DNA of 32,454 nt from Streptomyces harenosi (lineage in GTDB: Bacteria > Actinomycetota > Actinomycetes > Streptomycetales > Streptomycetaceae). Position 1 is the first letter of the stretch; each line of letters begins with the position of its first letter. Where the stretch lies: assembly GCF_011008945.1 (NCBI RefSeq), contig NZ_WYCT01000042.1, positions 1 through 32,454 of the forward strand, given 5' to 3'. The notes beneath the pieces are model-generated. The model saw only the letters and a list, made by a program, of their open reading frames with translations. It ran no database searches and was not told where the DNA came from. Both the position numbers and the translations under genes were made by a program. Shown piece after piece: positions 1 through 8,760 of the stretch.

Positions 1-1384
1 GGCCCCGCCCCCGCCCGCGGCCCTGCACCACCAGCACCACCAGCCCGGCGGCCAGCCAGATCGCACCCACCACCTGGGCCGTCCCGGACGCCTCCACGAT
101 CACGGCCACGGTGATCACCGCGCCCACCACGGGCAGCAGCACATGCCGCCACCAGCTCACCGCCGCGCCCCGGCGCCGCACCGCGAACCAGCCCACCACG
201 CTCGCGTGCAGCAGCGTGAACGCGGTCAGCGCGCCGATGTCCACCACCGACACCAGATGGTCCATGCCGTCGTCGCGCCGCGCCGCCCACACCGCCGCCA
301 CCAGGGTGACCACGGCCGCGCACAGCAGCGCCACCCGCGGCACCCCGGAGGAGGTCCGCGCCAGCGCCCGCGGCAGCCGGCCCTCGCGCCCCATGGCGAA
401 CAGCAGCCGACCGGCCGCCGCCTGCCCGGCCAGCGCCGCGAACGCGGCACCGATCGCCTTGCTCACCGCCACCAGATCCTGCAGCCACGTCCCCACCGAC
501 GCCTCGACGGCGTCGTAGAACGCCGACCCCTGCCGCTCCGGCTCCGCCGCCAGCCGCGCCGACGGCACCGGCTCCAGCAGCGCCACCAGATACGTCTGCG
601 CCACGAACAGCAGCCCCGCCAGCGCCAGGCAGAACAGCAGCGCCCGCGCCACCCGGTGCGACCCGCCGGTGGCCTCCTCCGCGAACGTCGCGATCGCGTC
701 GAAGCCCAGGTACGACAGGACCGCCACCGACACCGCGCCGATCACCGCCGACAGCGCGAACGCCCCCTGCGAGCCGTCCCCGGTCAGCGGCGACAGCCAG
801 CCCCGCTCGGCGCCGTCGCGGACGAGCACCACCAGCGCCGCGACGACGAACACCAGCAGGACGGCGATCTCCATGGCGAGCACCAGGAAGCCCACGCGGG
901 CGGCCGCCCGCACGCCCCACAGGTTCAGCAGGGTCGTGAGCACCACCGCCAGCGCCGTCCACACCCACCGCGACACCCCCGGGACCAGCTCGTTCATCGC
1001 GATCCCGGAGAAGAGGTAGGCGACGGCGGGGATCAGGACGTAGTCCAGCGCGGCCATCCAGCCGGCGATGAAACCGGCCCCCCGGCCCAGCCCCGCGCGC
1101 GCGTAGGCGAAGACCGAGCCCGCCTGCGGGACCACCCGCACCATCTGGGCGTAGCTGAACGCGGTGAACGCCATCGCGACGGTCGCGACGACGTAGACCA
1201 GCGCCACCGCGCCGTGCGACTTGGCGTCCAGCGTGCCGAAGACACCGACCGGGGCCATCGGCGCGATGAACAGCAGCCCGTAGACGACCAGGTCCCGGAA
1301 GCCGAGGCTGCGCCGCAGGTCCTGCCCGTCACCGCCGTCCCGGTCCGCCGTGCCGGTCCCCGGCGTCCCCGACCTCTCGGCCAT
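1..1384 (-). CDS. APC-family amino acid permease, 3' end cut by the window edge
   Basis: A leftward frame runs open from an ATG at 1384 to the window edge, about 461 codons with no stop. The translation begins with a short polar tail rich in Gly, Asp and Thr. About residue 25 a hydrophobic segment starts with a pattern typical of amino acid/polyamine permeases (LRRSLGFRDLVVYGLLFIAP), followed by many alternating hydrophobic segments. The APC fold has about 12 transmembrane helices and imports amino acids or polyamines with a cation. Substrate cannot be read from sequence. The opposite strand is also open over this stretch, but its product is Arg/His/Pro-rich low-complexity and is an artefact of GC-rich codon use. 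The gene is divergent from ispH; their starts are about 150 bp apart. Confidence 0.85.
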   Translation of the reverse strand, partial: MAERSGTPGTGTADRDGGDGQDLRRSLGFRDLVVYGLLFIAPMAPVGVFGTLDAKSHGAVALVYVVATVAMAFTAFSYAQMVRVVPQAGSVFAYARAGLGRGAGFIAGWMAALDYVLIPAVAYLFSGIAMNELVPGVSRWVWTALAVVLTTLLNLWGVRAAARVGFLVLAMEIAVLLVFVVAALVVLVRDGAERGWLSPLTGDGSQGAFALSAVIGAVSVAVLSYLGFDAIATFAEEATGGSHRVARALLFCLALAGLLFVAQTYLVALLEPVPSARLAAEPERQGSAFYDAVEASVGTWLQDLVAVSKAIGAAFAALAGQAAAGRLLFAMGREGRLPRALARTSSGVPRVALLCAAVVTLVAAVWAARRDDGMDHLVSVVDIGALTAFTLLHASVVGWFAVRRRGAAVSWWRHVLLPVVGAVITVAVIVEASGTAQVVGAIWLAAGLVVLVVQGRGRGRG

Positions 1385-1523
1385 CAGTGCCTCCGCAGTG
1401 CCTCGTCCGTGGTGCCTCGTCCGTCGCCGCTGTCCCGCCGATCGCCCCGGCCGCTTCCGCCCCACGGCCAGTCTCCCCGGCGACGCGACGGCCACGCGAT
1501 CTCTGACCCCCCGAACGCGGCCT

Positions 1524-1529
1524 TACGAT
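1524..1529 (+). promoter_or_regulatory. Candidate -10 box of ispH (TACGAT), implying a leaderless mRNA
   Basis: TACGAT lies 7 bases before the ATG at 1537. A weak -35 match (CTGACC, 1503-1508) sits 15 bp upstream. With a usual -10 to start-point distance, transcription would begin at or beside the A of the ATG, and no Shine-Dalgarno sequence is visible. Inferred from sequence only. Confidence 0.4.
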
Positions 1530-1536
1530 GGTTCCC

Positions 1537-2547
1537 ATGACCGCTTCGCCTGGCCGCCGTGTCCTGCTCGCCGCCCCCCGGGGCTACTGCGCGGGTGTGG
1601 ACCGCGCCGTGATCGCCGTCGAGAAGGCCCTGGAGCAGTACGGGGCCCCGATCTACGTCCGGCACGAGATCGTCCACAACAAGTACGTCGTGCAGACGCT
1701 GGAGAAGAAGGGCGCCGTCTTCGTCGAGCGGACCGAAGAGATCCCCCCGGGGAACATCGTGATGTTCTCCGCCCACGGCGTGGCCCCCGTCGTCCACGAG
1801 GAGGCCGAGCGCGGCCGGCTGGCCACCATCGACGCGACCTGCCCCCTGGTCACCAAGGTCCACAAGGAGGCCGTCCGCTTCGCCAAGGAGGACTACGACA
1901 TCCTCCTGATCGGCCACGAGGGGCACGAGGAGGTCATCGGCACCTCCGGCGAGGCCCCCGACCACATCCAGCTCGTCGACGGCCCCGGCGACGTCGACAA
2001 GGTCGAGGTCCGCGACCCCTCCAAGGTGGTCTGGCTCTCGCAGACGACGCTCTCCGTCGACGAGACCATGGAGACCGTCGACGCGCTGAAGGAGAAGTTC
2101 CCCCAGCTCGTCTCCCCGCCCAGCGACGACATCTGCTACGCCACGCAGAACCGCCAGCTCGCGGTGAAGCAGATGGGCGCCGAGGCCGATCTGGTGATCG
2201 TCGTCGGCTCCCGCAACTCCTCCAACTCCAAGCGCCTCGTCGAGGTCGCCAAGCAGGCCGGCGCCCGCGCCGCCTACCTGGTGGACTTCGCCGACGAGAT
2301 CGACGAGACCTGGCTGGAGGGCGTGGCCACCGTCGGCGTCACCTCCGGCGCCTCGGTCCCGGAGGTCCTGGTCGAGCAGGTGCTGGAATGGCTCGCCCGG
2401 CGCGGTTTCGAGGACGTGGAGATCGTCAAGGCCGCCGAGGAGTCCATCGTCTTCTCGCTGCCCAAGGAGCTCCGCCGCGACCTGCGCGACGAGGCGGCGG
2501 CACTGGTGGCCGAGCGGGGCGGCGCCGGCGCGTCCGGCGCCGAGTGA
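1537..2547 (+). CDS. ispH: 4-hydroxy-3-methylbut-2-enyl diphosphate reductase (IspH/LytB)
   Basis: IspH is the last enzyme of the MEP pathway. It reduces HMBPP to isopentenyl and dimethylallyl diphosphate with a [4Fe-4S] cluster in the cytosol. The 336-aa product has the family's usual length and its three conserved cluster cysteines: Cys18 in RGYCAGV, Cys102 in [10 protein letters not shown] and Cys200 in [10 protein letters not shown]. The [11 protein letters not shown] substrate-binding stretch follows. An in-frame ATG at 1528 exists. I prefer 1537 because it starts the conserved N-terminus and because a -10-like TACGAT ends 7 bases before it. ppgK follows on the same strand after about 80 bp. 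Confidence 0.96.
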   Translation: MTASPGRRVLLAAPRGYCAGVDRAVIAVEKALEQYGAPIYVRHEIVHNKYVVQTLEKKGAVFVERTEEIPPGNIVMFSAHGVAPVVHEEAERGRLATIDATCPLVTKVHKEAVRFAKEDYDILLIGHEGHEEVIGTSGEAPDHIQLVDGPGDVDKVEVRDPSKVVWLSQTTLSVDETMETVDALKEKFPQLVSPPSDDICYATQNRQLAVKQMGAEADLVIVVGSRNSSNSKRLVEVAKQAGARAAYLVDFADEIDETWLEGVATVGVTSGASVPEVLVEQVLEWLARRGFEDVEIVKAAEESIVFSLPKELRRDLRDEAAALVAERGGAGASGAE

Positions 2548-2565
2548 CCGCCGCCGCGCTCCGCC

Positions 2566-2594
2566 CTCCCCGGCCGGGCGTGTCCGGCGGGGAG
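2566..2594 (+). terminator. Hairpin after ispH
   Basis: CTCCCCGGCCGG pairs with CCGGCGGGGAG with one bulged base and a short loop, 18 bases after the ispH stop. It lies just ahead of the ppgK promoter region. There is no T-run, as is common in Streptomyces terminators. Confidence 0.4.
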
Positions 2595-2626
2595 TGACCG
2601 TCAGTCGTCCGTCGTAACGTGGAGCC

Positions 2627-3391
2627 ATGCAGATCTTCGGCGTGGACATCGGCGGTTCCGGCATCAAGGGCGCTCCCGTGGACCTCGACAGGGGGGACCT
2701 GGCACAGGAGCGCTGCAAGGTGCTCACCCCGCACCCGGCGACGCCCGACCGGGTGGCCGACGGCGTGAAGCAGGTCGTCGACCACTTCGGCTGGACGGGG
2801 CCGGTGGGGCTGACCTTCCCGGGGGTGGTGACCGGCGGCGCCACCGTCCGCACGGCGGCCAACGTCGACAGCGCCTGGATCGACACCGACGCCCGCGCCC
2901 TGTTCGCCGACCGGCTCGGCGGCCTCCCGGTGACGGTGGTCAACGACGCGGACGCGGCGGGCGTCGCCGAGATGCACTTCGGTGCCGGACGCGGCCGCCG
3001 CGGCACCGTCGTCGTGCTCACCTTCGGCACCGGCATCGGCAGCGCCGTCTTCACCGACGGCGTCCTCGTGCCCAACACCGAGCTGGGCCACCTGGAGCTC
3101 GACGGCCACGACGCGGAGAAGCGCGCCTCCAGCAAGGTCAAGGAGGACCAGGACCTGTCCTGGGAGCAGTGGGCCCACCGCGTCGGCCGGTACCTCGCCC
3201 ACGTCGAGATGCTCTTCTCGCCCGGGCTGTTCATCATCGGCGGCGGCGTCAGCCGCAAGTCCCGCAAGTTCCTGCACTGCATCGAGGGCGTCAAGGCGGA
3301 GATCGTCCCCGCGCAGCTCCAGAACAACGCGGGCATCGTCGGGGCGGCGATGCGGGCGGCCGGGGCGGGGGAGACGACGGCGGCCGGCTGA
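2627..3391 (+). CDS. ppgK: Polyphosphate glucokinase (PpgK), ROK family
   Basis: The enzyme phosphorylates glucose using inorganic polyphosphate (or ATP in some members), feeding glycolysis in the cytosol. The 254-aa product matches the family length. It shows the N-terminal phosphate-binding motif [10 protein letters not shown], the sugar-binding/catalytic VVNDADAAG, the glycine-rich [10 protein letters not shown], and GHLELDG. It also has the lysine-rich C-terminal stretch (SRKSRKFL) that polyphosphate-using members carry. The ATG at 2627 has GGAG only 2 bases upstream, too close to act as a ribosome site. TAACGT at 2614-2619 would put the transcript start at the ATG, so it may be leaderless. 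Family assignment is confident from motifs. Confidence 0.94.
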   Translation: MQIFGVDIGGSGIKGAPVDLDRGDLAQERCKVLTPHPATPDRVADGVKQVVDHFGWTGPVGLTFPGVVTGGATVRTAANVDSAWIDTDARALFADRLGGLPVTVVNDADAAGVAEMHFGAGRGRRGTVVVLTFGTGIGSAVFTDGVLVPNTELGHLELDGHDAEKRASSKVKEDQDLSWEQWAHRVGRYLAHVEMLFSPGLFIIGGGVSRKSRKFLHCIEGVKAEIVPAQLQNNAGIVGAAMRAAGAGETTAAG

Positions 3392-3432
3392 GATCGGCCG
3401 GCGGCCGGCGGGTGCCGGGTGCCGGACGGCGC

Positions 3433-4242
3433 TCACCTCGGCGGGCGGCTCCGGGCGGCGCGGCGCCGGATCAGGCGGGCCCTGCGGGCCAGCACGACGA
3501 GCGCGGTCAGCAGCGTCCCCAGGTACAGCCACCCCGCCTCCGTCGCCAGCGCGGTCACCAGGCCGGCCAGCCGTCCGCTCGCCCCCTCCCCGGCCTCGGC
3601 CACGGCGGTCAGCCCCAGGGCGAACGCGATCGGCACCACGATGGGCGCGGTCAGCACGTCCCCCGGGCGCACCCACAGCCCGGTCAGCGCGCACACCGGT
3701 AGGAACAGCACGCCGTACACCGTCAGGGACGCCCCGAACAGCATCCGGTCGAGCCACCCGAGCGCGCCCATCACGGCCAGGCAGAACACCACGGTGCCCA
3801 GCCCGGTCAGCCGCGGTCCGGGCATCCGCCGCAGGGCACCCACGGCGCGTACGGCACGGGCGGCGAGCGGCGGACCTCCGCGCGGCGCCGGGCGGCCGGG
3901 CCGCGCGGGTCTCCGGGCGGTCCGGGGAACGCCGGGCCGCCCGGAAGCCGGCGCGGCCCGGCCCGCACCGCCGCGCGGTGCCTGCCGGACCGGCCGGCCC
4001 CGCGCGCCGGCCTGGCCTGGACCCGCGTTCTGCCGGACCAGACCGCCCTCCGCCGTCCGTCCGCCCGGGCGCGCGGCAGGCCCGTTCCCGGCGCGGCGCC
4101 CGGCGGCCGGGTCCGGCGCCGGCGCGGCCCTCGCCGGTCCGTCCGCGGCGTCACCGGCCGGGCTCCGGCCCGGCTGCGGGGGCAGGGGCGGCCCGCCCGG
4201 TCGCGGGCCGTGATGCGGGGATCGCGTCCTGTGTTGCTCCAC
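3433..4242 (-). CDS. DUF6542-type membrane protein
   Basis: The 269-aa product starts at GTG 4242. Residues 1 to about 140 are a disordered, Pro/Arg/Ala/Gly-rich cytoplasmic region of very low complexity. The C-terminal half has about four hydrophobic segments (starting LTGLGTVVFCLAVMGALGWL, then LTVYGVLFLPVCALTGLWV, then APIVVPIAFALGLTAV, then LYLGTLLTALVVLA) and ends in an Arg-rich tail. This matches the DUF6542 family found beside ppgK/ychF in Streptomyces. Function is unknown. A -10-like TAAGTT (4249-4254) lies 6 bases before the GTG, suggesting a leaderless message. The N-terminal half is of such biased composition that the exact start is less certain than the membrane part. Confidence 0.8.
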   Translation of the reverse strand: MEQHRTRSPHHGPRPGGPPLPPQPGRSPAGDAADGPARAAPAPDPAAGRRAGNGPAARPGGRTAEGGLVRQNAGPGQAGARGRPVRQAPRGGAGRAAPASGRPGVPRTARRPARPGRPAPRGGPPLAARAVRAVGALRRMPGPRLTGLGTVVFCLAVMGALGWLDRMLFGASLTVYGVLFLPVCALTGLWVRPGDVLTAPIVVPIAFALGLTAVAEAGEGASGRLAGLVTALATEAGWLYLGTLLTALVVLARRARLIRRRAARSRPPR

Positions 4243-4248
4243 TGGACC

Positions 4249-4254
4249 AACTTA
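4249..4254 (-). promoter_or_regulatory. Candidate -10 box for the DUF6542 gene (TAAGTT)
   Basis: On the minus strand CTGATT (4277-4272), 17 bases and TAAGTT (4254-4249) form a -35/-10 pair. Transcription would start at the GTG at 4242. Sequence inference only. Confidence 0.35.
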
Positions 4255-4462
4255 GGTCGGTTTATGTGCTGAATCAGCCCTCAGACACGCCGTGGGGCCC
4301 GGCTTGGCCAAGCGTTGGACATCGGACCGGGGCCGGGGCGGGGCACGCCGTAGACTGGTGGATCGGCCCGCGCGTCGTCCCTGCCAGCCACGAGGGACCC
4401 GGGCCCAGGAAGTCCAGTCCCCAGTCCCAGTCCTTTCATCCTCACGTACGGGAAGTCGCAAC

Positions 4463-5551
4463 GTGTCGCTCACGATCGGAATCGTCGGTCTGCCCAATGT
4501 CGGCAAGTCGACCCTGTTCAACGCCCTGACCAAGAACGACGTGCTGGCGGCCAACTACCCGTTCGCCACGATCGAGCCCAACGTCGGCGTCGTGGGCGTG
4601 CCGGACGCACGGCTGGCGAAGCTGGCCGAGATCTTCTCGTCGGAGCGGATCATCCCGGCCACCGTCGACTTCGTCGACATCGCCGGCATCGTGCGCGGCG
4701 CCAGCGAGGGTGAGGGCCTGGGCAACAAGTTCCTCGCCAACATCCGCGAGTCCGACGCGATCTGCCAGGTCATCCGCGCCTTCAAGGACGAGAACGTCGT
4801 CCACGTCGACGGCAAGGTCTCGCCCAAGGACGACATCGAGACCATCAACACCGAGCTGATCCTGGCCGACCTCCAGACGATCGAGAAGGTCCTCCCCCGG
4901 CTCCAGAAGGAGTCCCGGATCAAGAAGGACGTCCAGCCCAAGGTGAAGGCCGTCGAGGAGGCCAAGGAGATCCTGGAGAAGGGCGACACGCTCTTCGCCC
5001 ACGGCATCGTCCAGGGCAGCGAGCGCGCCGAGCTCCTCCACGACCTGCACCTGCTCACCACCAAGCCCTTCCTCTACGTCTTCAACGTCGACGAGGACGA
5101 GCTGGTCGACGAGGACTTCAAGAACGAGCAGCGCGCCCTGGTCGCCCCCGCCGAGGCGATCTTCCTCAATGCCAAGCTGGAGGCCGACCTCGCCGAGCTC
5201 GACGAGGCGGACGCCATGGAGCTGCTGGAGTCGGTCGGCGCGACCGAGCCCGGCCTCGCCACCCTGGCCCGCGTCGGCTTCGCCACCCTGGGCCTGCAGA
5301 CCTACCTCACCGCCGGCCCCAAGGAATCCCGCGCCTGGACCATCAAGAAGGGCGCCACCGCCCCCGAGGCCGCCGGCGTCATCCACACCGACTTCCAGAA
5401 GGGCTTCATCAAGGCCGAGGTCATCTCCTTCGACGACCTGGTCGAGACCGGCTCGGTCGCCGAGGCCCGCGCCAAGGGCAAGGCCCGCATGGAGGGCAAG
5501 GACTACGTGATGCAGGACGGGGACGTGGTGGAGTTCCGCTTCAACGTCTGA
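4463..5551 (+). CDS. ychF: Redox-regulated ATPase YchF (Obg-family, OLA1-like)
   Basis: YchF is a ribosome-associated P-loop ATPase of the Obg group. It prefers ATP over GTP and is linked to translation and stress responses. The 362-aa product has the family length. It shows G1 GLPNVGKST (from about residue 8), the G2/G3 region with FVDIAGIVRGASEGEGLGNKF, and the diagnostic NVDE in place of the GTPase NKxD motif. The C-terminal TGS-like domain ends in QDGDVVEFRFNV. The frame is open further upstream. The GTG at 4463 begins the conserved VSLTIGIVGLPNVG and has GGAAG 8 bases upstream, so I chose it. Confidence 0.96.
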   Translation: MSLTIGIVGLPNVGKSTLFNALTKNDVLAANYPFATIEPNVGVVGVPDARLAKLAEIFSSERIIPATVDFVDIAGIVRGASEGEGLGNKFLANIRESDAICQVIRAFKDENVVHVDGKVSPKDDIETINTELILADLQTIEKVLPRLQKESRIKKDVQPKVKAVEEAKEILEKGDTLFAHGIVQGSERAELLHDLHLLTTKPFLYVFNVDEDELVDEDFKNEQRALVAPAEAIFLNAKLEADLAELDEADAMELLESVGATEPGLATLARVGFATLGLQTYLTAGPKESRAWTIKKGATAPEAAGVIHTDFQKGFIKAEVISFDDLVETGSVAEARAKGKARMEGKDYVMQDGDVVEFRFNV

Positions 5552-5562
5552 TACGTCCGGCG

Positions 5563-5604
5563 AAAGGCCGTCTGACCTGCGGTGGAGCGGGTAGGGCGGC
5601 CTTT
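5563..5604 (+). terminator. Possible terminator of ychF
   Basis: AAAGGCCG (5563-5570) is the exact inverse of CGGCCTTT (5597-5604), 11 bases after the ychF stop. The 26-base loop is long, so this is a modest call. Confidence 0.35.
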
Positions 5605-5659
5605 GCGGTCCGCACAGAGTCCGCAGCGTGCTGACTTCGGTCAGCGCGCGGGGGAGCGG

Positions 5660-6215
5660 CTACGCCACTTCGTCGACCGGTGGCTGGGCATCGGCGGACT
5701 GGTCCGCGTACGCCTTGTCGACGGCGGCCCGGGTCCGCTCCTCGGAGTCGGGCCACAGGTGGGTGTAGATGTTCAGCGTCATGGCCGCGTTGGTGTGGCC
5801 GAGGTGCTCGGAGACCGTCTTCAGGACTCGCCGTCTTGATCAGCAGGCTGGCTAGTGGTGCCGGAGCGCATGAGGTCCGGTGGCCTTCGCTATGTCGGCC
5901 TTCGCACAGGCGGGCCGCCAGGACCCGTCCATGAAGTGCGTGTAGACCACGGGCCCGCCTTGCGGTGCCGTGAAGATCCAGCCCTCGGCCCCGTCGGCGG
6001 GGAAGTCCCGCAGGTGGGCCTTCATCGCATCCGCCGCCATGCGGGGGAGCGGGACCGTGCGGTGCGAGCGAGCGGTCTTGGGCGGGCAGACGTACACGCC
6101 GTGCTTGGCGGTCTGCTGGATCTGCTGCTCGACCGAGACGGTCGCGTGCAGCAGGTCCACGTGCAAGAGCTGGAGACCGAAGAGCTCGCCGGGGCGCGAG
6201 GCGCCGTGAACGCCT
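5660..6215 (-). pseudogene. Tyrosine integrase, C-terminal catalytic fragment with frameshifts
   Basis: Reading left from about 6215 the translation is a clear phage/ICE integrase catalytic domain. It has SRPGELFGLQ with the first catalytic Arg, the SVEQQIQQTAKHGVYVCPPK region, SHRTVPLPRM, and GPHALRHH with the HxxR motif. The frame then stops at 5852-5854. Past it, another frame gives EHLGHTNAAMTLNIYTHLWP with the nucleophilic Tyr, ending at TAG 5660-5662. Aligning by eye to the expected YASLLIKTGES stretch needs three single-base losses between about 5815 and 5855, which together restore the original frame. The N-terminal arm-binding and core domains are absent. It is dead as an integrase. 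Confidence 0.8.
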
Positions 6216-6228
6216 CCCCGACCAGAAG

Positions 6229-7074
6229 GTGGCCGACCACCACCGATATGTGGCGGACCCCGCCGACCCATGGCGCCACACCACCACCGCCATGCACGCG
6301 GCACGCACCGTCCTCGACTCCGGTGACGATGCCGCCGCCCAGGGCCACCTGGCCGCCCTCGGCGACGCCCTGTACAACATCGCCAGCGCCACGACCGGCC
6401 GACACCGGGCAGAACTACGAGCGGCGGCGATGGCGTTCAACCGCGCCCGCCGCTCCGCCACCCGCGCCGACCACCAGGCCGCCACCGCCCTGCGCAAGGC
6501 CGCCAAGGAACTCGCCTACGCCTCCAGCGAGCCGGGCGGACTCGCCATCGCCCTGCTCTTCGCCACCGTGCACCTGGCCCGCGCCGCCGCCAAGTGGCAC
6601 GCGCAGCGCGGCCATGAACAACAGGCCGCTGCGGCCGAGGAAGCCCTCCGCCACCTCCAGGCGGGCTACCAGCAGGCCGCCACACCCGTCCTGGCGGACT
6701 TGGCCCGCCGCGCACCGCGAGCCGCAACCGCCCGCCGCTTCGAGCAGGACGTTCGCGCGGCCCTCCCCGACCACGCCGACCGGATCCTCGCCGACCCCGC
6801 TTGGACCGCCCTGACCACAACCCTCGCCCACGCCGAAACCGCCGGCCACAACCCCCGACGCCTCCTGGCCGAAGTGGGCACCCAGCGTGAACTCGACAGC
6901 GCCGTGCACCCTGCCGAGGTCCTCAACTGGCGCATCACGGCTCAGCCGAACCGGAGGACGCAAGCGGCTCGCATGCGAAGCGCCACCAGCGGCACCTCGG
7001 CCATGTCCGCCACGCCACACCCTCCGGCTACACCAGTGGCCATGAGGCCCGAAGAACGCAGTCGACACCGCTGA
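6229..7074 (+). pseudogene. Relaxase/mobilisation protein, C-terminal fragment
   Basis: The open frame of about 281 codons from GTG 6229 resembles the Ala-rich helical C-terminal region of actinobacterial conjugative relaxases. It includes DRILADPAWTALTTTLAHAE and GHNPRRLLAEVGTQRELDS followed by AEVLNWRI, the usual end of that region. No relaxase catalytic domain (Tyr plus three-His) is present. The frame is open a few codons upstream of 6229 and then meets integrase sequence on the other strand at about 6215-6225. This looks like a deletion junction rather than a native start. An alternative is a small stand-alone protein that kept only this region, but no ribosome site is visible before 6229. 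Confidence 0.6.
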
Positions 7075-7163
7075 CCCCGACCAGCGCAGAGCTGCTCACG
7101 TTGATTCCCCACTCGGCAGGTGGTCTACGTCCCCGATATCGCTCGAGTGGACGAGATGTCGCT

Positions 7164-7197
7164 CCGGTCGGCCTCGCACTCAGGTGAGGCCGACCGG
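7164..7197 (-). terminator. Terminator of the HEAT-like gene
   Basis: CCGGTCGGCCTC (7164-7175) and GAGGCCGACCGG (7186-7197) form a perfect 12-bp stem with a 10-base loop, 11 bases past the stop at 7209. Confidence 0.75.
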
Positions 7198-7208
7198 CGA
7201 ACAACGCT

Positions 7209-8624
7209 TCACGAGCAGTTCCACTCCTCGCTGGGCAGTGCGTGCCACAGGTCGAGCCAGTCGTGGAGCAGGAAGAGGGGGCGGGTCAGGACGATGTCGC
7301 CGGCCCGCTGGGAGCGGATCGCCAGGCCGAGGTCGGCGAAGACCGGATCGCCGGCGACGCTGTACGCCAGGCTGCCGGGCCGTGTTGTGCGGTGGACGAG
7401 CCAGTCCTCCACGTGGGAAGGCGCGCAGCCGGTCAGCGGGGCTGCGTCCAGTCTCACCTGGGGGCCGGTGAGGGCGTCTGCGGCGACGCATCCCAGGCGG
7501 CCGTCGTGAAAGAGGGCCCTGATCCCGCTCTCAGTGAAGTCGGCGTAGTTGAGCTGCTGGTCTTCGCCGTGGTGGGAGTAGGACGAGACGGCCGGTCCTT
7601 CGCCGAGGACGCGGGTGATCTCCTCCAAGGTCATCCCGAAGTGCAGGGGGCCGACTCCTACGTACGGCGTGAACATCCACTCGGCGCGCTCCTCCTCCCG
7701 GGCGATCCGCCACGGGCCGCGGTACCCCGCCTTGCTTCCAGCGGCGGCCACGGGCGGCTCGGGTGCTGGCTCGTGCAGGGCAGCCGGCATGGGAGCGGTC
7801 CGGTCCTCACGCTGGCGGCCGAGTCGTTCCGGTGCCGCGGTGTCCTCAGGTTGCTCTTCCAGCCAGCGGATCGCCTGCTCCTGCTCCTGGCCGCCGAACG
7901 GATCCTCCGCCAGCGCGCCTGCCCGGTCCAGGGCCGCGCGGTGCTCCTTCTCCGCAGTGACGAGACCATTGACATCCTCACCCCAGGCAGCCAGCCGTTC
8001 CCGGGCGATCCACCGGTAGTACGAGTCCGCGCTCACGGCAAGGACCTCGCGAACGGCGGGCGCGTACCGGCGTACGGACGAGGTGAGGGCGGGGTCGGCC
8101 AGGAGCAGGGCGGTGGCCGCGAGCGCGGCCTCCTTCACCAGTGGATCGTCGGCGTCGCAGAAGTCCGCGATGCGGTCGTGGAGTATTGGCCTTGCCGCAC
8201 GGGCGGCGGCCAGATTCTGCGCCGTGCCGACGCCGTCCTCGATGTCCAGGCGGGCGATGTCGGCGAACGAAGCCAGCCAGTTCAGCAGTTCGGCGCGAAG
8301 CGACCGCCGACCGGCCCTGCGCTCCCACCGGTCTTCGGCGAGGGTGCGTGGATCGTCGAGAAGACCGGCCAGGACCAAGGCTGCCGGAGCGGTCGCCGGA
8401 AACACCTGCTCCTGATTGAGGAGCAGCCGATACAGATCGCCTACCGCCCGTACCCGGCGGGCCGGGTCGGCGGCGAGCACAGCGCCGAGGACGTCCGGTG
8501 TGTCAGGCACACCGTGCTGGCCCGTACAGACGTGCGGCAGCTCTTCCCAGGCGGTGCCGGCGAGCTCTGCCTGTGCTCTGGGTGGCAGGGAGCCGGCGGG
8601 AGTACCAGAAAGGTCTGGGGTCAT
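7209..8624 (-). CDS. HEAT-like helical protein with a C-terminal FGM-type domain, function unknown
   Basis: The 471-aa product starts at ATG 8624 (MTPDLSGTPAG). Residues about 30-240 are Ala/Leu-rich helical pairs such as DPLVKEAALAATALLLADPA, like HEAT/ARM scaffolds. A charged linker spans about 240-300. The C-terminal part begins near PYVGVGPLHFGMTLEEITRV and continues as a mixed alpha/beta domain to the end. The GxxxFGM(T)xxEV-like start recurs in many small actinobacterial proteins of unknown role. No catalytic motif or signal peptide is seen. HEAT proteins of this kind often occur in polymorphic-toxin immunity clusters, which is a possibility only. It is separated from the HAD gene upstream by a strong hairpin, so it probably has its own promoter. 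Confidence 0.75.
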   Translation of the reverse strand: MTPDLSGTPAGSLPPRAQAELAGTAWEELPHVCTGQHGVPDTPDVLGAVLAADPARRVRAVGDLYRLLLNQEQVFPATAPAALVLAGLLDDPRTLAEDRWERRAGRRSLRAELLNWLASFADIARLDIEDGVGTAQNLAAARAARPILHDRIADFCDADDPLVKEAALAATALLLADPALTSSVRRYAPAVREVLAVSADSYYRWIARERLAAWGEDVNGLVTAEKEHRAALDRAGALAEDPFGGQEQEQAIRWLEEQPEDTAAPERLGRQREDRTAPMPAALHEPAPEPPVAAAGSKAGYRGPWRIAREEERAEWMFTPYVGVGPLHFGMTLEEITRVLGEGPAVSSYSHHGEDQQLNYADFTESGIRALFHDGRLGCVAADALTGPQVRLDAAPLTGCAPSHVEDWLVHRTTRPGSLAYSVAGDPVFADLGLAIRSQRAGDIVLTRPLFLLHDWLDLWHALPSEEWNCS

Positions 8625-8719
8625 CTCGTTGATCACGACCGCAGTGTTCCAGCCGACTCCGACATCAGCGCCGCCGATACGTGCCGCAGACCGCAGACGG
8701 CTCACGCTCGAGCAACACT

Positions 8720-8756
8720 CTGATGCCCTCGCTGCTCGTGGCAGCGAGGGCATCAG
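8720..8756 (-). terminator. Strong terminator after the HAD gene
   Basis: CTGATGCCCTCGCTGC (8720-8735) and GCAGCGAGGGCATCAG (8741-8756) form a perfect 16-bp stem with a 5-base loop. It starts 4 bases beyond the HAD stop codon and closes the leftward gene set from 11776. Confidence 0.85.
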
Positions 8757-8760
8757 GGCG

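Noticed and set aside
143..1540. Rightward frame of about 465 codons over the permease
   Set aside because: Arg/His/Pro/Gln-rich product with no ribosome site; the opposite strand encodes a convincing membrane protein.
1384..3757. Long leftward open frames opposite ispH and ppgK
   Set aside because: Their products are low-complexity (Arg/Gly/Ala or Leu/Asp/Val-rich) and lie opposite genes with clear motifs. They result from GC-rich third positions.
4442..5386. Leftward frame of about 314 codons opposite ychF
   Set aside because: Leu/Val/Gly/Asp-rich antisense of a strongly conserved ATPase gene.
5552..5660. tRNA attachment site next to the integrase remnant
   Set aside because: No T-loop or cloverleaf pattern could be found; only a weak terminator-like repeat is present.
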